From Pseudomonas sp. GOM7 (lineage in GTDB: Bacteria; Pseudomonadota; Gammaproteobacteria; Pseudomonadales; Pseudomonadaceae), in contig NZ_CP113519.1 of assembly GCF_026723825.1 (NCBI RefSeq), positions 4,340,001 to 4,404,000 on the forward strand: a stretch of 64,000 nucleotides of DNA, written 5' to 3'. Both the position numbers and the translations under genes were made by a program. The notes below the pieces were generated by a model. It saw only the letters and a list, made by a program, of their open reading frames with translations. It had not been told where the DNA came from and did no database searches. This document shows positions 1 to 8,359 of this stretch, in pieces. The stretch's first letter is position 1, and each line of letters starts with the position of its first letter.

Positions 1-754
1 TGATCGTGCGGTTTTCGATCATCAGCGCCTCGTTCTCCACCATATGGGTGCAGTCCGGCAGCAGGCTCTGGAAGCTCTTGCGCAAGCTCTCCTCGGCCTC
101 CGGGCCGAGCGGGAAGTGGAACAGCTCGGCCTGCTCCAGCGCACGCAAGCGGTAATCGACGCCGCTGTCGACATTGACGATGTCGGTGTGCTGCTTGAGC
201 AGGGCGATGGCCGGCAGGAAACGCGCGCGCTGCAGGCCGTCCTTGTACAGGCCGTCCGGCACGATGTTGGAGGTGGCTACCAGCGACACACCGTTCTTGA
301 ACAGTTCTTCGAGCAGCGTGGCGAGGATCATCGCGTCGGTGATGTCGCTGACGAAGAATTCGTCGAAGCAGATCACCCGCGCCTCGTCGGCGAAGCGCTT
401 GCCGATGATGGTCAGCGGATTCTTCTCGCCCTTGAGGGTCTTCATCTCCTCGTGCACGCGCTTCATGAAGCGGTGGAAGTGGGTGCGCATCTTCTGCTCG
501 AAGGGCAGCGCATCGAAGAAGGTGTCGACCAGATAGGTCTTGCCACGCCCCACGCCGCCCCAGAAATACAGCCCCTTGACCGGCCCCTGCGGCTTCTTGC
601 CGAACAGTTTGCCGAGCAGACCGGATTTGTCCTGGTCACGCGCGATCAGATCGTCGTACAGACGCTGCAAATGGCGGACGGCATTTTCCTGAGCCGCATC
701 ATGGAAGAAGTCGGGCCGCTTGAGGTCGGCCTGATAACGCTCGAGGGGAGTCAT
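1..754 (-). CDS. zapE: Cell division protein ZapE (AFG1-like ATPase), 3' end cut by window
   Basis: Reverse-strand frame open from the ATG at 754 to the window edge with no stop, so the C-terminus is missing. The protein begins MTPLERYQADLKRPDF and carries a Walker A loop GGVGRGKT, followed by FHRFMKRVHEEM and a Walker B stretch VICFDEFFVSD, all typical of the AFG1/ZapE AAA-like ATPase family. In E. coli ZapE is a Z-ring-associated ATPase needed under stress; its role here is inferred from the family. It lies downstream of trpS on the same strand, as I recall for PAO1. A MITE-like repeat begins 9 bp upstream of its start codon, so its promoter may lie in or beyond that element. Confidence 0.93.
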   Translation of the reverse strand, partial: MTPLERYQADLKRPDFFHDAAQENAVRHLQRLYDDLIARDQDKSGLLGKLFGKKPQGPVKGLYFWGGVGRGKTYLVDTFFDALPFEQKMRTHFHRFMKRVHEEMKTLKGEKNPLTIIGKRFADEARVICFDEFFVSDITDAMILATLLEELFKNGVSLVATSNIVPDGLYKDGLQRARFLPAIALLKQHTDIVNVDSGVDYRLRALEQAELFHFPLGPEAEESLRKSFQSLLPDCTHMVENEALMIENRTI

Positions 755-762
755 GATTCGTT

Positions 763-903
763 AGAGCCTGTTCAAAGTCTGCTGCGCGTCGGGCCTGCTG
801 CGTTAGAAACAGGCTCGGAGTGCTCATGTACACCAGTACACTCCGCCTCCTCACCTGTCTCTGCCTTGCATGCCTCTAGCTCGCGAGCCTTTCAACAGGC
901 TCT
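763..903. repeat. MITE-like 141-bp element with 15-bp terminal inverted repeats
   Basis: The ends AGAGCCTGTTCAAAG (763-777) and CTTTCAACAGGCTCT (889-903) are inverted copies differing at one position. An inner palindrome CGGAGTG...CACTCCG lies near 818-846. There is no coding potential of its own. No clear target-site duplication is visible in the flanks. It fills the space between zapE and the trpS terminator. I recall similar sequences scattered in Pseudomonas genomes but cannot verify that here. Confidence 0.6.
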
Positions 904-914
904 CGGCCGGCAAG

Positions 915-948
915 TAAAAACGGGGGCGTCACTTTAGCGACGCCCCCG
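915..948 (-). terminator. Rho-independent terminator downstream of trpS
   Basis: Read on the minus strand, the perfect arms GGGGGCGTC and GACGCCCCC are followed by GTTTTT. It lies between the trpS stop and zapE, so trpS transcription probably ends here and zapE is expressed separately. Confidence 0.8.
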
Positions 949-966
949 CTGCTTGGCAATCTGCCC

Positions 967-1027
967 GTAGCCCGGATGCAATCCGGGGAATGCTGGCGAT
1001 GCTCGTCCCGGATTGCATCCGGGCTAC
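967..1027. repeat. R1 palindromic repeat pair (REP-like)
   Basis: Two 21-nt arms beginning GTAGCCCGGATGCAATCC (967-987) and its exact complement (1007-1027) are separated by 19 nt. The right arm ends 1 nt before the trpS stop codon. Other R1 copies are at 27799-27847, 48467-48520, 58518-58538 and, degenerate, at 60675-60697. Confidence 0.85.
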
Positions 1028-1028
1028 T

Positions 1029-2375
1029 TCATTCCTGCGGCACCAACGCCTCGCGCAGGCGGGCAATGGCCGCTTCCAACGCCTGGCCATCGGCGAACTC
1101 GGGGCTGCTCGCCACGCTTTCACCATCAACCCACACCGAGAACGCCAGGCCTTCGGCGCGCACATCCAGTGGCTCGCCAGACTGCAGGCGCTTGTTGACC
1201 AGACCCGCCGACTTGCCATCGGCGAAGGCTTTCGACAGCAGCAACTGCTCACCATCGGCATCCAGCAGACGGAAGCGGAAGCTGCCATCCTCGTCGCGGA
1301 AGCTGACGAAGCGCGCACTCTTGACCACTTTCTTCTTCTCGCCAGCGAAAACCTGCACCTGCTTGCGGAACGAACGCAGGCCTACGGCCTCGCGCAGTTC
1401 GCCGAGGAACGGCGTGGCGATCTTGCGCGCCTTGGCCGCACCAGCGAGGAGGATATCCTCCAGGTCGGCCGGCCTGGCGATCAGCGCGTTGTAGCGCTCG
1501 CGCGCCTCGCCCAGGGTGTCTTCGAGTAGTTGATACAGGCGATTCTTCGCCTCGCCCCAGGCCAGACCACCTTCCAGCTCGGCGCGGAATTCGGCCTGCT
1601 GCTCCTGGCTGGCGAAAGCCTGGTACAGGGTGAACAGGTGCGAGCCTTCGGCATCCTTGGGCTCGCCCGGCAGCCTGGAGTCGGTGACGATGCGCGCCAC
1701 GGCCTCTTTGAGCTGCTTGGCCGTGCCGAACAGCGGGATGGTGTTGTCGTAGCTCTTGCTCATCTTGCGCCCGTCGAGACCGGGCAGCGTGGCCACTTCT
1801 TCCTCTATCACCACCTCCGGCAGGACGAACAGATCCTTGCCCTGGCCGAACAGGTGGTTGAAGCGCTGGCCGATGTCGCGGGCCATCTCCACGTGCTGGA
1901 TCTGGTCACGACCGACCGGCACCTTCTGCGCGTTGAACATCAGGATATCCGCTGCCATCAGCACCGGGTAGCTGAACAGGCCCATGGTCACGCCGGCATC
2001 CGGGTCTTCACCGGCTTCGACGTTCTTGTCCACCGAGGCCTTGTAAGCGTGGGCACGGTTGAGCAGGCCCTTGCCGGTAACGCAGGTGAGCAGCCAGCAC
2101 AGCTCGGGAATCTCGGGGATGTCGGACTGGCGGTAGAAGGTCGCCTTGTCGGTATCCAGGCCCAGTGCCAGCCAGGTCGCGGCAATCTCCAGACGCGAGC
2201 GCTGGATGCGCGCCGGGTCATCGCACTTGATCAAGGCGTGGTAGTCGGCGAGAAAGTAGAAGGAGTCCATCTGCGGATCGCGGCTGGCGGCGATGGCCGG
2301 GCGGATGGCACCGGCATAGTTGCCCAGGTGCGGCGTGCCGGTGGTGGTGATGCCGGTAAGGATACGGGTGGTCAT
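1029..2375 (-). CDS. trpS: Tryptophanyl-tRNA synthetase
   Basis: Charges tRNA-Trp with tryptophan in the cytoplasm (class I aminoacyl-tRNA synthetase). The protein has 448 residues. The HIGH-type motif appears as PHLGN at residues 15-19 and the KMSKS loop as GRKMSKSYDN near residue 205-210. A C-terminal extension of about 100 residues after the catalytic core is, as I recall, usual for Pseudomonas TrpS. The frame stays open upstream to 2501 through an R2 repeat, but homology starts at MTTRILTG, so the ATG at 2375 is chosen although no strong Shine-Dalgarno is visible. The stop codon abuts an R1 palindrome. Confidence 0.97.
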   Translation of the reverse strand: MTTRILTGITTTGTPHLGNYAGAIRPAIAASRDPQMDSFYFLADYHALIKCDDPARIQRSRLEIAATWLALGLDTDKATFYRQSDIPEIPELCWLLTCVTGKGLLNRAHAYKASVDKNVEAGEDPDAGVTMGLFSYPVLMAADILMFNAQKVPVGRDQIQHVEMARDIGQRFNHLFGQGKDLFVLPEVVIEEEVATLPGLDGRKMSKSYDNTIPLFGTAKQLKEAVARIVTDSRLPGEPKDAEGSHLFTLYQAFASQEQQAEFRAELEGGLAWGEAKNRLYQLLEDTLGEARERYNALIARPADLEDILLAGAAKARKIATPFLGELREAVGLRSFRKQVQVFAGEKKKVVKSARFVSFRDEDGSFRFRLLDADGEQLLLSKAFADGKSAGLVNKRLQSGEPLDVRAEGLAFSVWVDGESVASSPEFADGQALEAAIARLREALVPQE

Positions 2376-2453
2376 GATCAGATTCGCTTTGCTTGAACTG
2401 TTTCGGCGCTCGCGCGGGTCGCCTCGCGGAATGCCTCGAATGCCAGGTTGGTC

Positions 2454-2506
2454 GTAGGGTGCGCCATGCGCACCACACGAATGCAGGTGCGCGCAGCGCA
2501 CCCTAC
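2454..2506. repeat. R2 palindromic repeat pair
   Basis: Begins GTAGGGTGCGCCATGCGCACC-like and ends GTGCGCGCAGCGCACCCTAC, forming an imperfect long hairpin. It lies between the hydrolase stop (2514) and trpS. Other R2 copies: 13461-13514, 27648-27714, 50442-50462 (half), 59641-59717 and 60699-60721 (half). Confidence 0.8.
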
Positions 2507-2513
2507 GCCAGGC

Positions 2514-3146
2514 TCACAGACGCGGCAGAAGAAGTTCCTTCAGATCCGTCAGCTTGCCGTGAAAGAAGTGACCGCATTCTGCCACTTTCAGCAGCTCATG
2601 GGCACGCTCGAGATTGGCCGACCAGTCATACACGGCCTGGGGCTCGACCACTTCGTCCGCTTCGGGCTGGATCACCACCAACGGGCACTGACTGGCCGGC
2701 GGCGTCTCGGCGGTCAGGCGATGCACGGCGGGGGCGACCATGAACAGCTTGCTCGGCACCCGGCCTTGCGCCTCCAGGCGCGCGCCCAGTGCAGCAGCGA
2801 CGAAGCCGCCAAAGGAAAAGCCCAGCAAGGTGATGGGCAGGTTCGGGTAGTGTGCCTGCAGCCAGGCGGCGACGGCTTCGGCATCATCCACTTCGCCGGT
2901 GCCCATATCATGGCTGCCAGCGCTGGCACCCACGCCACGATAATTGAAACGCAGGGTGTTGTAGCCGCAATCGCGCGCGGTACGCTGCAGCGTGGAGACC
3001 ACCTTGTTGAGCATGGTACCGCCCTGCACCGGGTTGGGATGGCAAACCAGCGCCACGCCTCGGGCGTTCGGCACTTCCAGTTGAAGGGCTTCGAGTTGGC
3101 CCACAGGGCCTTGAATGAAAAGAGGGGTTTCGCGACTGAGCAACAC
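2514..3146 (-). CDS. Alpha/beta hydrolase (serine hydrolase, substrate unknown)
   Basis: A 210-residue cytoplasmic protein without a signal peptide. It shows the pattern of small bacterial alpha/beta hydrolases: HPNPVQGG near residues 36-43 (oxyanion region), the nucleophile elbow GFSFGG at 109-114 with Ser111, a likely acidic residue Asp164 in EADEVV, and His193 or His196 in CGHFFHGK. The family resembles PAO1 PA4440 and the COG2945-type hydrolases. The substrate cannot be read from sequence. It sits upstream of trpS on the same strand, with only an R2 palindrome between them, so cotranscription is possible. Confidence 0.85.
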   Translation of the reverse strand: MLLSRETPLFIQGPVGQLEALQLEVPNARGVALVCHPNPVQGGTMLNKVVSTLQRTARDCGYNTLRFNYRGVGASAGSHDMGTGEVDDAEAVAAWLQAHYPNLPITLLGFSFGGFVAAALGARLEAQGRVPSKLFMVAPAVHRLTAETPPASQCPLVVIQPEADEVVEPQAVYDWSANLERAHELLKVAECGHFFHGKLTDLKELLLPRL

Positions 3147-3264
3147 TGAACTCCGTGACCCCGCAACGGGTCGACTCGTCTAGCAAACTGCCTGCGCGGT
3201 AAACATATACAGCACAGGCTCAAGCCGCTAACGTAAAGCAAAGCCGTTTTGAGAGGAAGGACTC

Positions 3265-3699
3265 GTGGAACAGACCGTTACAGCCTGGTTGATACCTGCC
3301 CTGACCCTGGTGGTCGGCATTGCCGTGGGCTTTGTGCTCGCCCGTCTGGCGCCCAATGCCGCGCCGAGCCGGACGCAGCGGCAGATGGATGAAATGCAGG
3401 CGCGCTTCGAGGCCTACCAGAACGAAGTGGTGACTCACTTCAACACCACCGCCAACTTGGTGAAGAAACTCACCCAGAGCTACCAGGACGTGCAGGAGCA
3501 CCTGTCCGACGGCGCCAACCGCCTGGCCCTGGACGAGCTGACCCGGCAACGCCTGCTGGCCAGCCTCAACAATGCCGAAAGCGGTGAGAAGCGCGAGCGA
3601 CTGACCCCGCCGAAGAATTATGAAATGCCCAAGGACTATGCGCCCAAGAGCGATGGCCCAGGCATGCTCGATGAAAGCTATGGCCTGAAGAAGCCCTGA
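3265..3699 (+). CDS. YhcB/ZapG family membrane-anchored protein (DUF1043)
   Basis: A 144-residue protein with one N-terminal membrane segment (about residues 7-27, LIPALTLVVGIAVGFVLARL), then a charged, probably coiled-coil region around residues 35-100 and a proline-rich tail. This is the YhcB layout; in E. coli YhcB/ZapG links cell division and envelope synthesis. GAGAGGAAGGA precedes the ATG. It is divergent from the hydrolase gene and is followed by a strong terminator, so it is probably monocistronic. Confidence 0.9.
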   Translation: MEQTVTAWLIPALTLVVGIAVGFVLARLAPNAAPSRTQRQMDEMQARFEAYQNEVVTHFNTTANLVKKLTQSYQDVQEHLSDGANRLALDELTRQRLLASLNNAESGEKRERLTPPKNYEMPKDYAPKSDGPGMLDESYGLKKP

Positions 3700-3715
3700 T
3701 CATATCTGCATGACC

Positions 3716-3750
3716 AACAACGCCCCGCTCTGCCGGGGCGTTGTTTTTGG
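3716..3750 (+). terminator. Rho-independent terminator of yhcB
   Basis: Stem AACGCCCCG / CGGGGCGTT with loop CTCTGC, followed by GTTTTTGG. It lies 17 nt downstream of the yhcB stop. Confidence 0.85.
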
Positions 3751-3842
3751 TTCTTCGAGGAATCTCGGGAATTCAGGCTTGATACCGGACTGGCAATACG
3801 GTGTTGGTTGTTCTTGTGCCTGTTCCGAATTGCCGCGTTTTT

Positions 3843-4108
3843 GCTGATGTTCTTTGTTTCGCCCTCCCGGGCGAGTCACTTTTGACGGGCAAAAGTAACC
3901 AAAACCCTCCGCCCGATCATCCGGCCCTGGCTTCGCCAGGGTTCGCTCACTCCATCGCCGTTCCAGAGGCCCGACCGGATGCGGCCCACCGACGGTGGGC
4001 CATCCCTGGCCCATCGCAGCTCTCGCGACATCCATGTCGCTCGACCTCTTCCACGACGATTCCGTTCGCCCTCCTGGGCGGGCTCTGCACGCGCCTGAGG
4101 CCGAGGTA
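3843..4108 (+). repeat. Long inverted repeat, arm 1 (about 266 bp)
   Basis: Non-coding. Its reverse complement recurs at 4322-4578 with long matching blocks, for example GGCCCATCGCAGCTCTCGCG (4008-4027 here; complement at 4406-4425). It begins near GCTGATGTTC and ends near GCGCCTGAGGCCGAGG. The short ORFs in and around it have no recognisable protein signature. Confidence 0.8.
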
Positions 4109-4321
4109 ACCCAGAAGTAGCGCGGAGTGCTGGTCAGCCGTAGGGCGGACTCAGGAGCGCCAGCAAACAGTCCGCCGGGCCATGCCAAGTTCGGCACCAC
4201 GGCTCACGCCCAATACTCCTCAACGGCGTACTGCTTCGCGAGTACGCGGATGAAACTATTGGTTTAACCCGACGGCCACATCGCGACCTTACAGCCTCCA
4301 GAGCACGTAAAACTAACCTGG

Positions 4322-4578
4322 CATACCTCTCCGTTCAGGCGCGCAAATGGCCCCTTCAGGAGGGTGAGTGGAATCGTTGTGTAGAGGGTTGAGCGGCATG
4401 GATGCCGCGAGAGCTGCGATGGGCCATGGATGGCCCTTCGCAGCGTGCCCTCGGAGCAACGATGGAATGAACGAACCGCGGCGAAGCCGGGGCCGGATGG
4501 CGGGGCAAGCCTTTTTGCCTTCTTTTGTGGCGTTTGACAAAAGAAGGTCGCCGGGGGGCGAAACGGGAGACGTCAGCT
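4322..4578 (-). repeat. Long inverted repeat, arm 2 (about 257 bp)
   Basis: Diverged reverse-complement copy of 3843-4108. The 213-bp spacer (4109-4321) contains two small palindromes: GGCGGACT...AGTCCGCC near 4143-4176 and GCGTACT...AGTACGC near 4226-4247. From 4579 to 4745 I see nothing but the upstream region of the DUF2254 gene. No gene is supported anywhere in 3751-4745. Confidence 0.8.
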
Positions 4579-4745
4579 AAACACCGATAAGCAGCTTGAG
4601 TACCAAAAACAATACACAAAATTGCCAGTCCGGAGTCAACCAGCTATTCCCCTGAAATTGCGAAGAACCTTATTTTTGCTCCATACATGCTCTGCAGGAC
4701 AAGGCCGGCTATGATCGGAAGCGTTTCCCTTCCCAAGGACACCTC

Positions 4746-5993
4746 ATGTCGCGCTGGCAATGGCTCCTGACAAGACTGACCCGGCAGCTCTGGTTTCGCG
4801 CCACGCTGATCGGTGCACTGGGCATCGCCGCCGCCGGCCTGGCCGCGCTGACCGAACACCTGGCGCCCTGGGACTTACCCACTACCATCGGCTCCGATGC
4901 GGTCGACGGCATTCTCAATATCATCGCCTCGAGCATGCTCGCGGTAACCACCTTCAGCCTCAGCGTGATGACCTCGGCCTACAGCGCTGCCACCAGCAAC
5001 GTCACGCCCCGCGCGATCAAGCTGCTGATCGAAGACCGCCTGACGCAGAACGTACTGTCCAGCTTCATCGGCTCCTTCCTGTTCAGCATCGTCGGCATCG
5101 TCGTGCTCAAGACCGGCGCCTATGGCGACAAGGGTCGCTTCGTCCTGTTCATCGTGACCATCGTCGTGATCGCCCTGGTGGTGGTCAGCCTGCTGCGCTG
5201 GATCGATCATCTGACCCGCCTGGGCCGCGTCGGCGAAACCACCGAGCGCGTCGAGGAGACCACCCAACGCGCCATCGACTGGCGCTGTGCCAATCCCTAC
5301 CTGGGCGGCAGCCCGGCGCCCGCCAACCAGGCGATCCCAGAAAGTGCCCTGTGCCTGACGGCTGATACGGTCGGCTATGTGCAGCATGTCGACATGGCCG
5401 CTCTGGCCGAACAAGCCGATTGCCTGGACAGCGATATCCACCTGCTGGCAGCGCCCGGCACCTTCGTCTATCCCGATACGCCGCTGGCCTGGATCCCAAG
5501 CCCGTGCCAGGACGACGAAGCCCCGCACGCGCTGAAATGCATCCGCGAGGCGTTCACTATCGGCAAGGAACGCAGTTTCGAGCAAGACCCGCGCTTCGGC
5601 CTGGCAGTATTGAGCGAAATCGCCTCCCGCGCCCTGTCACCGGCGATCAACGATCCGGGCACAGCAATCGACGTGCTGGGCCGCCAGGCGCGCATTCTCT
5701 GCACCTGGGCACGGGATCAGAAAACCGGCCAGGAACCACGCTTTCCCAGGGTCTGGGTGGAGGCGCTGCACACGCAGAGCCTGTTCGAGGATGCCTTCAA
5801 TCCCATCGCCCGCGACGGCGCCGCCCTGATCGAGGTGCAGATGAAGTTGCGCAGAACGCTCCTGGCGCTCAGCCAGATGGGCGATACGGTTTTCCGCCAG
5901 GCCGCCTTCGAGCAAGCGCAGCGCGCGCTCGAGCGAGCCGAGCAGGCCCTGAGCCATGAGGCGGACAGACAACGCCTGCGTGACCTTCGTTAG
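4746..5993 (+). CDS. DUF2254 family membrane protein
   Basis: A 415-residue protein with about four hydrophobic segments in its first 155 residues (around 18-38, 58-80, 103-122 and 132-152) and a long soluble C-terminal part. Sequences such as SVMTSAYSAATSNVTPRAIKLLI and ALSPAINDPGTAIDVL are characteristic of DUF2254, a family of predicted inner-membrane proteins of unknown function. The ATG follows a weak AAGGACACCTC Shine-Dalgarno. I recall no counterpart at this position between the yhcB and cysN homologues in PAO1, and the long inverted repeat lies directly upstream, so this 2.2-kb segment may be an insertion. Confidence 0.85.
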   Translation: MSRWQWLLTRLTRQLWFRATLIGALGIAAAGLAALTEHLAPWDLPTTIGSDAVDGILNIIASSMLAVTTFSLSVMTSAYSAATSNVTPRAIKLLIEDRLTQNVLSSFIGSFLFSIVGIVVLKTGAYGDKGRFVLFIVTIVVIALVVVSLLRWIDHLTRLGRVGETTERVEETTQRAIDWRCANPYLGGSPAPANQAIPESALCLTADTVGYVQHVDMAALAEQADCLDSDIHLLAAPGTFVYPDTPLAWIPSPCQDDEAPHALKCIREAFTIGKERSFEQDPRFGLAVLSEIASRALSPAINDPGTAIDVLGRQARILCTWARDQKTGQEPRFPRVWVEALHTQSLFEDAFNPIARDGAALIEVQMKLRRTLLALSQMGDTVFRQAAFEQAQRALERAEQALSHEADRQRLRDLR

Positions 5994-6010
5994 CGGCTGG
6001 CAGATAGCAC

Positions 6011-6034
6011 AACGCCAGGCATGAGCCCGGCGTT
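6011..6034. terminator. Hairpin between convergent genes
   Basis: AACGCC AGGC ATGA GCCC GGCGTT forms an imperfect stem of about 10 bp between the DUF2254 gene and cysNC. There is no T-tract on either side, so its efficiency is uncertain. Confidence 0.4.
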
Positions 6035-6053
6035 ATGAAGGTACAGCGGCGAG

Positions 6054-7949
6054 TCAGATCGCGCCGCGGCTGCGCAGCAACTCCAGCACCGCCTTGACGC
6101 CCTCCTCGACCGACTGCGTCTGGGTGTCGATCACCAGATCGGCATCCAGCGGCACATCGTAGGGGAAGCCCTCGCCCGGGATATTGTCACCGCCGGCGGC
6201 ATACAGGCCTTGCGGGTCGCGCTCGGCGCAAATCTGCGGCGACGCCTGAACGTAGACAGTGACCAGACGTTCGCTACCGATCAGCGCCTTGGCCTGCTCA
6301 CGCCCCTCGGCATCCGGGGCGACGAAGGCCGCCAGAGCGATCAAGCCGGCCTCGTTGAACTGCCGCGCCACGTGAGCGGCGCGGCGCCAGTTCTCGGCAC
6401 GCCCGGCGCGATCCTGCGGCAGGCCCTTGTTCAGGTCGTGACGCAAATTCTGGCCATCGAGCACGTAAACGGCACGGCCCATGTCGAACAGCTTGCGCTC
6501 CACGGCATAGGCCAGGGTGCTCTTGCCGGCGCCGGACAACCCGCTGAACAGCACGGTGGCCGGCTGCTGGCCAAAGCGCGAGGCGCGCTCCTCGGTGGAC
6601 ACGTGGGCCAGACGACCATGCTGACCACCGCCATGGCCGACCGGGTCGGCGATGATCATGCCGGCACCGACGGTGCCATTGGTCAGGCGGTCGATGACGA
6701 TGAAGGCGCCAGTGGTGCGGTTGTGCTCGTAGCCATCGAGGGCGATCGAGGCATCCAGCGCCACCTTGACCCGGCCGATCTCGTTGAGCTTGAGCTCGCT
6801 GGCCGCGCCCTGCTCCAGGGTGTTGACGTCGACGCGATGAACGATGCTGGGGATCGAGCCCGGCACATAGCTGGTGGCGCGCTTGATGTCGTATTTCTTG
6901 CCCGGCAGCATCGGCTCTTCGCCCATCCACACCAACATGGCCTCGAAGCTGTCGGTGACCTGCGGGCGATTGTCGGCATGCACCAGCATGTCGCCACGGG
7001 ACACGTCGATCTCGTCCTCCAGGGTCAGGGTGATGGCCTGGCCCGGGCCGGCGTGCTCCAGCTCGCCCTCGAAGGTGACGATGGACTTGACCCGACTGCT
7101 CTTGCCCGAGGGCAGCGCCATCACCTCGTCGCCCTTGCGCACGATGCCGCTGGCCAGCGTGCCGGCGAAGCCACGGAAATTGAGGTTGGGGCGGTTGACG
7201 TACTGCACCGGGAATCGCAGGTCGTCGAAGTTGCGGTCGCCCGCCACTTCCACGCTCTCGAGAATCTCCATCAGCGACTGGCCGGTGTACCAGGGCGAGC
7301 GCTCGGACTTGTTCACCACGTTGTCGCCCTTGAGCGCCGACATCGGCACGAACTCGAGGGTGGTCGGACGCAGGTTGATCTTCTCGGCGAAGGCCAGGTA
7401 ATCGGCCTTGATCTGCTCGAACACGCCCTGATCGAAGTCTTTGAGATCCATCTTGTTGACGGCGACGACGATGTGCTTGATGCCCAGCAGCGAGGCGATG
7501 AAGCTGTGCCGACGGGTCTGGGTCTGCACGCCGTAGCGGGCGTCGATGAGGATGATCGCCAGGTCGCAGGTCGAGGCACCGGTGGCCATGTTGCGCGTGT
7601 ACTGCTCATGGCCAGGGGTGTCGGCGATGATGAACTTGCGCTTGGCGGTGGAGAAGTAGCGGTAGGCCACATCGATGGTGATGCCCTGCTCGCGCTCGGC
7701 CTGCAGGCCGTCGACCAGCAGCGCCAGGTCGATGTCATCGCCGGTGGTGCCGACCTTCTTCGAGTCCTTGGTGATGGCTTCCAGATGATCCTCGTAGATC
7801 ATCTTGGAGTCGTGCAGCAGACGGCCGATCAGCGTGCTCTTGCCGTCGTCGACGTTGCCGCAGGTAAGAAAGCGCAGCAGTTCCTTGCGCTCGTGCTGGG
7901 CCAGGTAGGCGAAGATGTCCTGGCTGATCAAATCGGATTGGTGACTCAT
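6054..7949 (-). CDS. cysNC: Bifunctional sulfate adenylyltransferase subunit 1 / adenylylsulfate kinase
   Basis: A 631-residue fusion. The N-terminal CysN part is an EF-Tu-like GTPase with GNVDDGKST (G1), DTPGHEQY (G3) and NKMD (G4); it drives APS formation by CysD. The C-terminal CysC part (from about residue 460) has P-loop GLSGAGKST and phosphorylates APS to PAPS. Both act in assimilatory sulfate reduction. The start is placed at MSHQSDLISQ (7949). The frame extends to 7985 but then translates a heptamer repeat, which argues against that start. A four-helix-bundle gene and two repeat arrays separate it from cysD; in PAO1 the two genes are, as I recall, adjacent. Confidence 0.95.
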   Translation of the reverse strand: MSHQSDLISQDIFAYLAQHERKELLRFLTCGNVDDGKSTLIGRLLHDSKMIYEDHLEAITKDSKKVGTTGDDIDLALLVDGLQAEREQGITIDVAYRYFSTAKRKFIIADTPGHEQYTRNMATGASTCDLAIILIDARYGVQTQTRRHSFIASLLGIKHIVVAVNKMDLKDFDQGVFEQIKADYLAFAEKINLRPTTLEFVPMSALKGDNVVNKSERSPWYTGQSLMEILESVEVAGDRNFDDLRFPVQYVNRPNLNFRGFAGTLASGIVRKGDEVMALPSGKSSRVKSIVTFEGELEHAGPGQAITLTLEDEIDVSRGDMLVHADNRPQVTDSFEAMLVWMGEEPMLPGKKYDIKRATSYVPGSIPSIVHRVDVNTLEQGAASELKLNEIGRVKVALDASIALDGYEHNRTTGAFIVIDRLTNGTVGAGMIIADPVGHGGGQHGRLAHVSTEERASRFGQQPATVLFSGLSGAGKSTLAYAVERKLFDMGRAVYVLDGQNLRHDLNKGLPQDRAGRAENWRRAAHVARQFNEAGLIALAAFVAPDAEGREQAKALIGSERLVTVYVQASPQICAERDPQGLYAAGGDNIPGEGFPYDVPLDADLVIDTQTQSVEEGVKAVLELLRSRGAI

Positions 7950-7955
7950 CTTTCT

Positions 7956-7987
7956 TAGCTCCAAGCTGCAAGCTTCAAGCGGCAAGC
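7956..7987. repeat. Heptamer array, left end of the four-helix-bundle insert
   Basis: Four tandem units of the form NCAAGCN (CCAAGCT, GCAAGCT, TCAAGCG, GCAAGCC). The array lies 6 bp upstream of the cysNC start codon and is in inverted orientation to the array at 8360-8391. Confidence 0.75.
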
Positions 7988-7998
7988 CAAAGCGGTGG

Positions 7999-8340
7999 CT
8001 AACCTGAAATTCTGTTGATCAACCCGCTGAGCATTCTGGAAAGCTCTCGGGTTTCCTGTATCCACGCTGCTGCAAGCGAATCGGGAACGTAGCCTATTTC
8101 ACTGCCTATCATTAGCTGGGTTCGCAGTTCCGCACACGAGCCCTTGGCAATGCGCAGGTAGTGGCACTTTTCCTTACCGCTACCTCGCTCCATGCCCTCG
8201 GCGATATTGCTGGGAATGGACAAGGCCGAACGCCCTAGCTGATCACGAAAGCCATAATCACGGCAGTCCTGAAATCCTCGGTAGATCTGCACGGCCAGTG
8301 ACTTCGACCGTTGCCAGACATCCAGTTTCTCGAAATCCAT
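7999..8340 (-). CDS. Four-helix-bundle protein (23S rRNA intervening-sequence / S23 family)
   Basis: About 113 residues from MDFEKLDVWQRS. The motifs FEKLDVWQ, QLGRSALSIPSNIAEG and KGSCAELRTQL are the hallmarks of the TIGR02436-type four-helix-bundle family, first seen in proteins encoded in 23S rRNA intervening sequences and related to Avd of diversity-generating retroelements. Molecular function is unknown; basic surfaces suggest nucleic-acid binding (inference). An ATG five codons upstream (8355) is possible, but family homology begins at 8340, preceded by AAGGCGA. The gene sits inside the cysD-cysNC operon between inverted heptamer arrays, which looks like a recent insertion. Confidence 0.85.
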   Translation of the reverse strand: MDFEKLDVWQRSKSLAVQIYRGFQDCRDYGFRDQLGRSALSIPSNIAEGMERGSGKEKCHYLRIAKGSCAELRTQLMIGSEIGYVPDSLAAAWIQETRELSRMLSGLINRISG

Positions 8341-8359
8341 TTCGCCTTGCTCCATTCCA

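Noticed and set aside
2376..2501. N-terminal extension of trpS
   Set aside because: The extension translates an R2 repeat and has no homology; the synthetase starts at MTTRILTG.
3700..4619. Several open frames of 75-166 codons in the yhcB-DUF2254 gap
   Set aside because: They lie in and between the two arms of the inverted repeat, on both strands, with no motif or Shine-Dalgarno.
6210..7958. A 582-codon open frame on the plus strand opposite cysNC
   Set aside because: Mirror frame of a high-GC gene with strong third-position bias; no protein motif, and cysNC is certain.
7950..7985. N-terminal extension of cysNC
   Set aside because: It translates the heptamer array; conserved CysN starts at MSHQSDLISQ.
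7999..8340. Antitoxin or toxin gene in the cys operon
   Set aside because: Single gene with clear S23/IVS-family motifs and no partner; a toxin-antitoxin reading is not supported.
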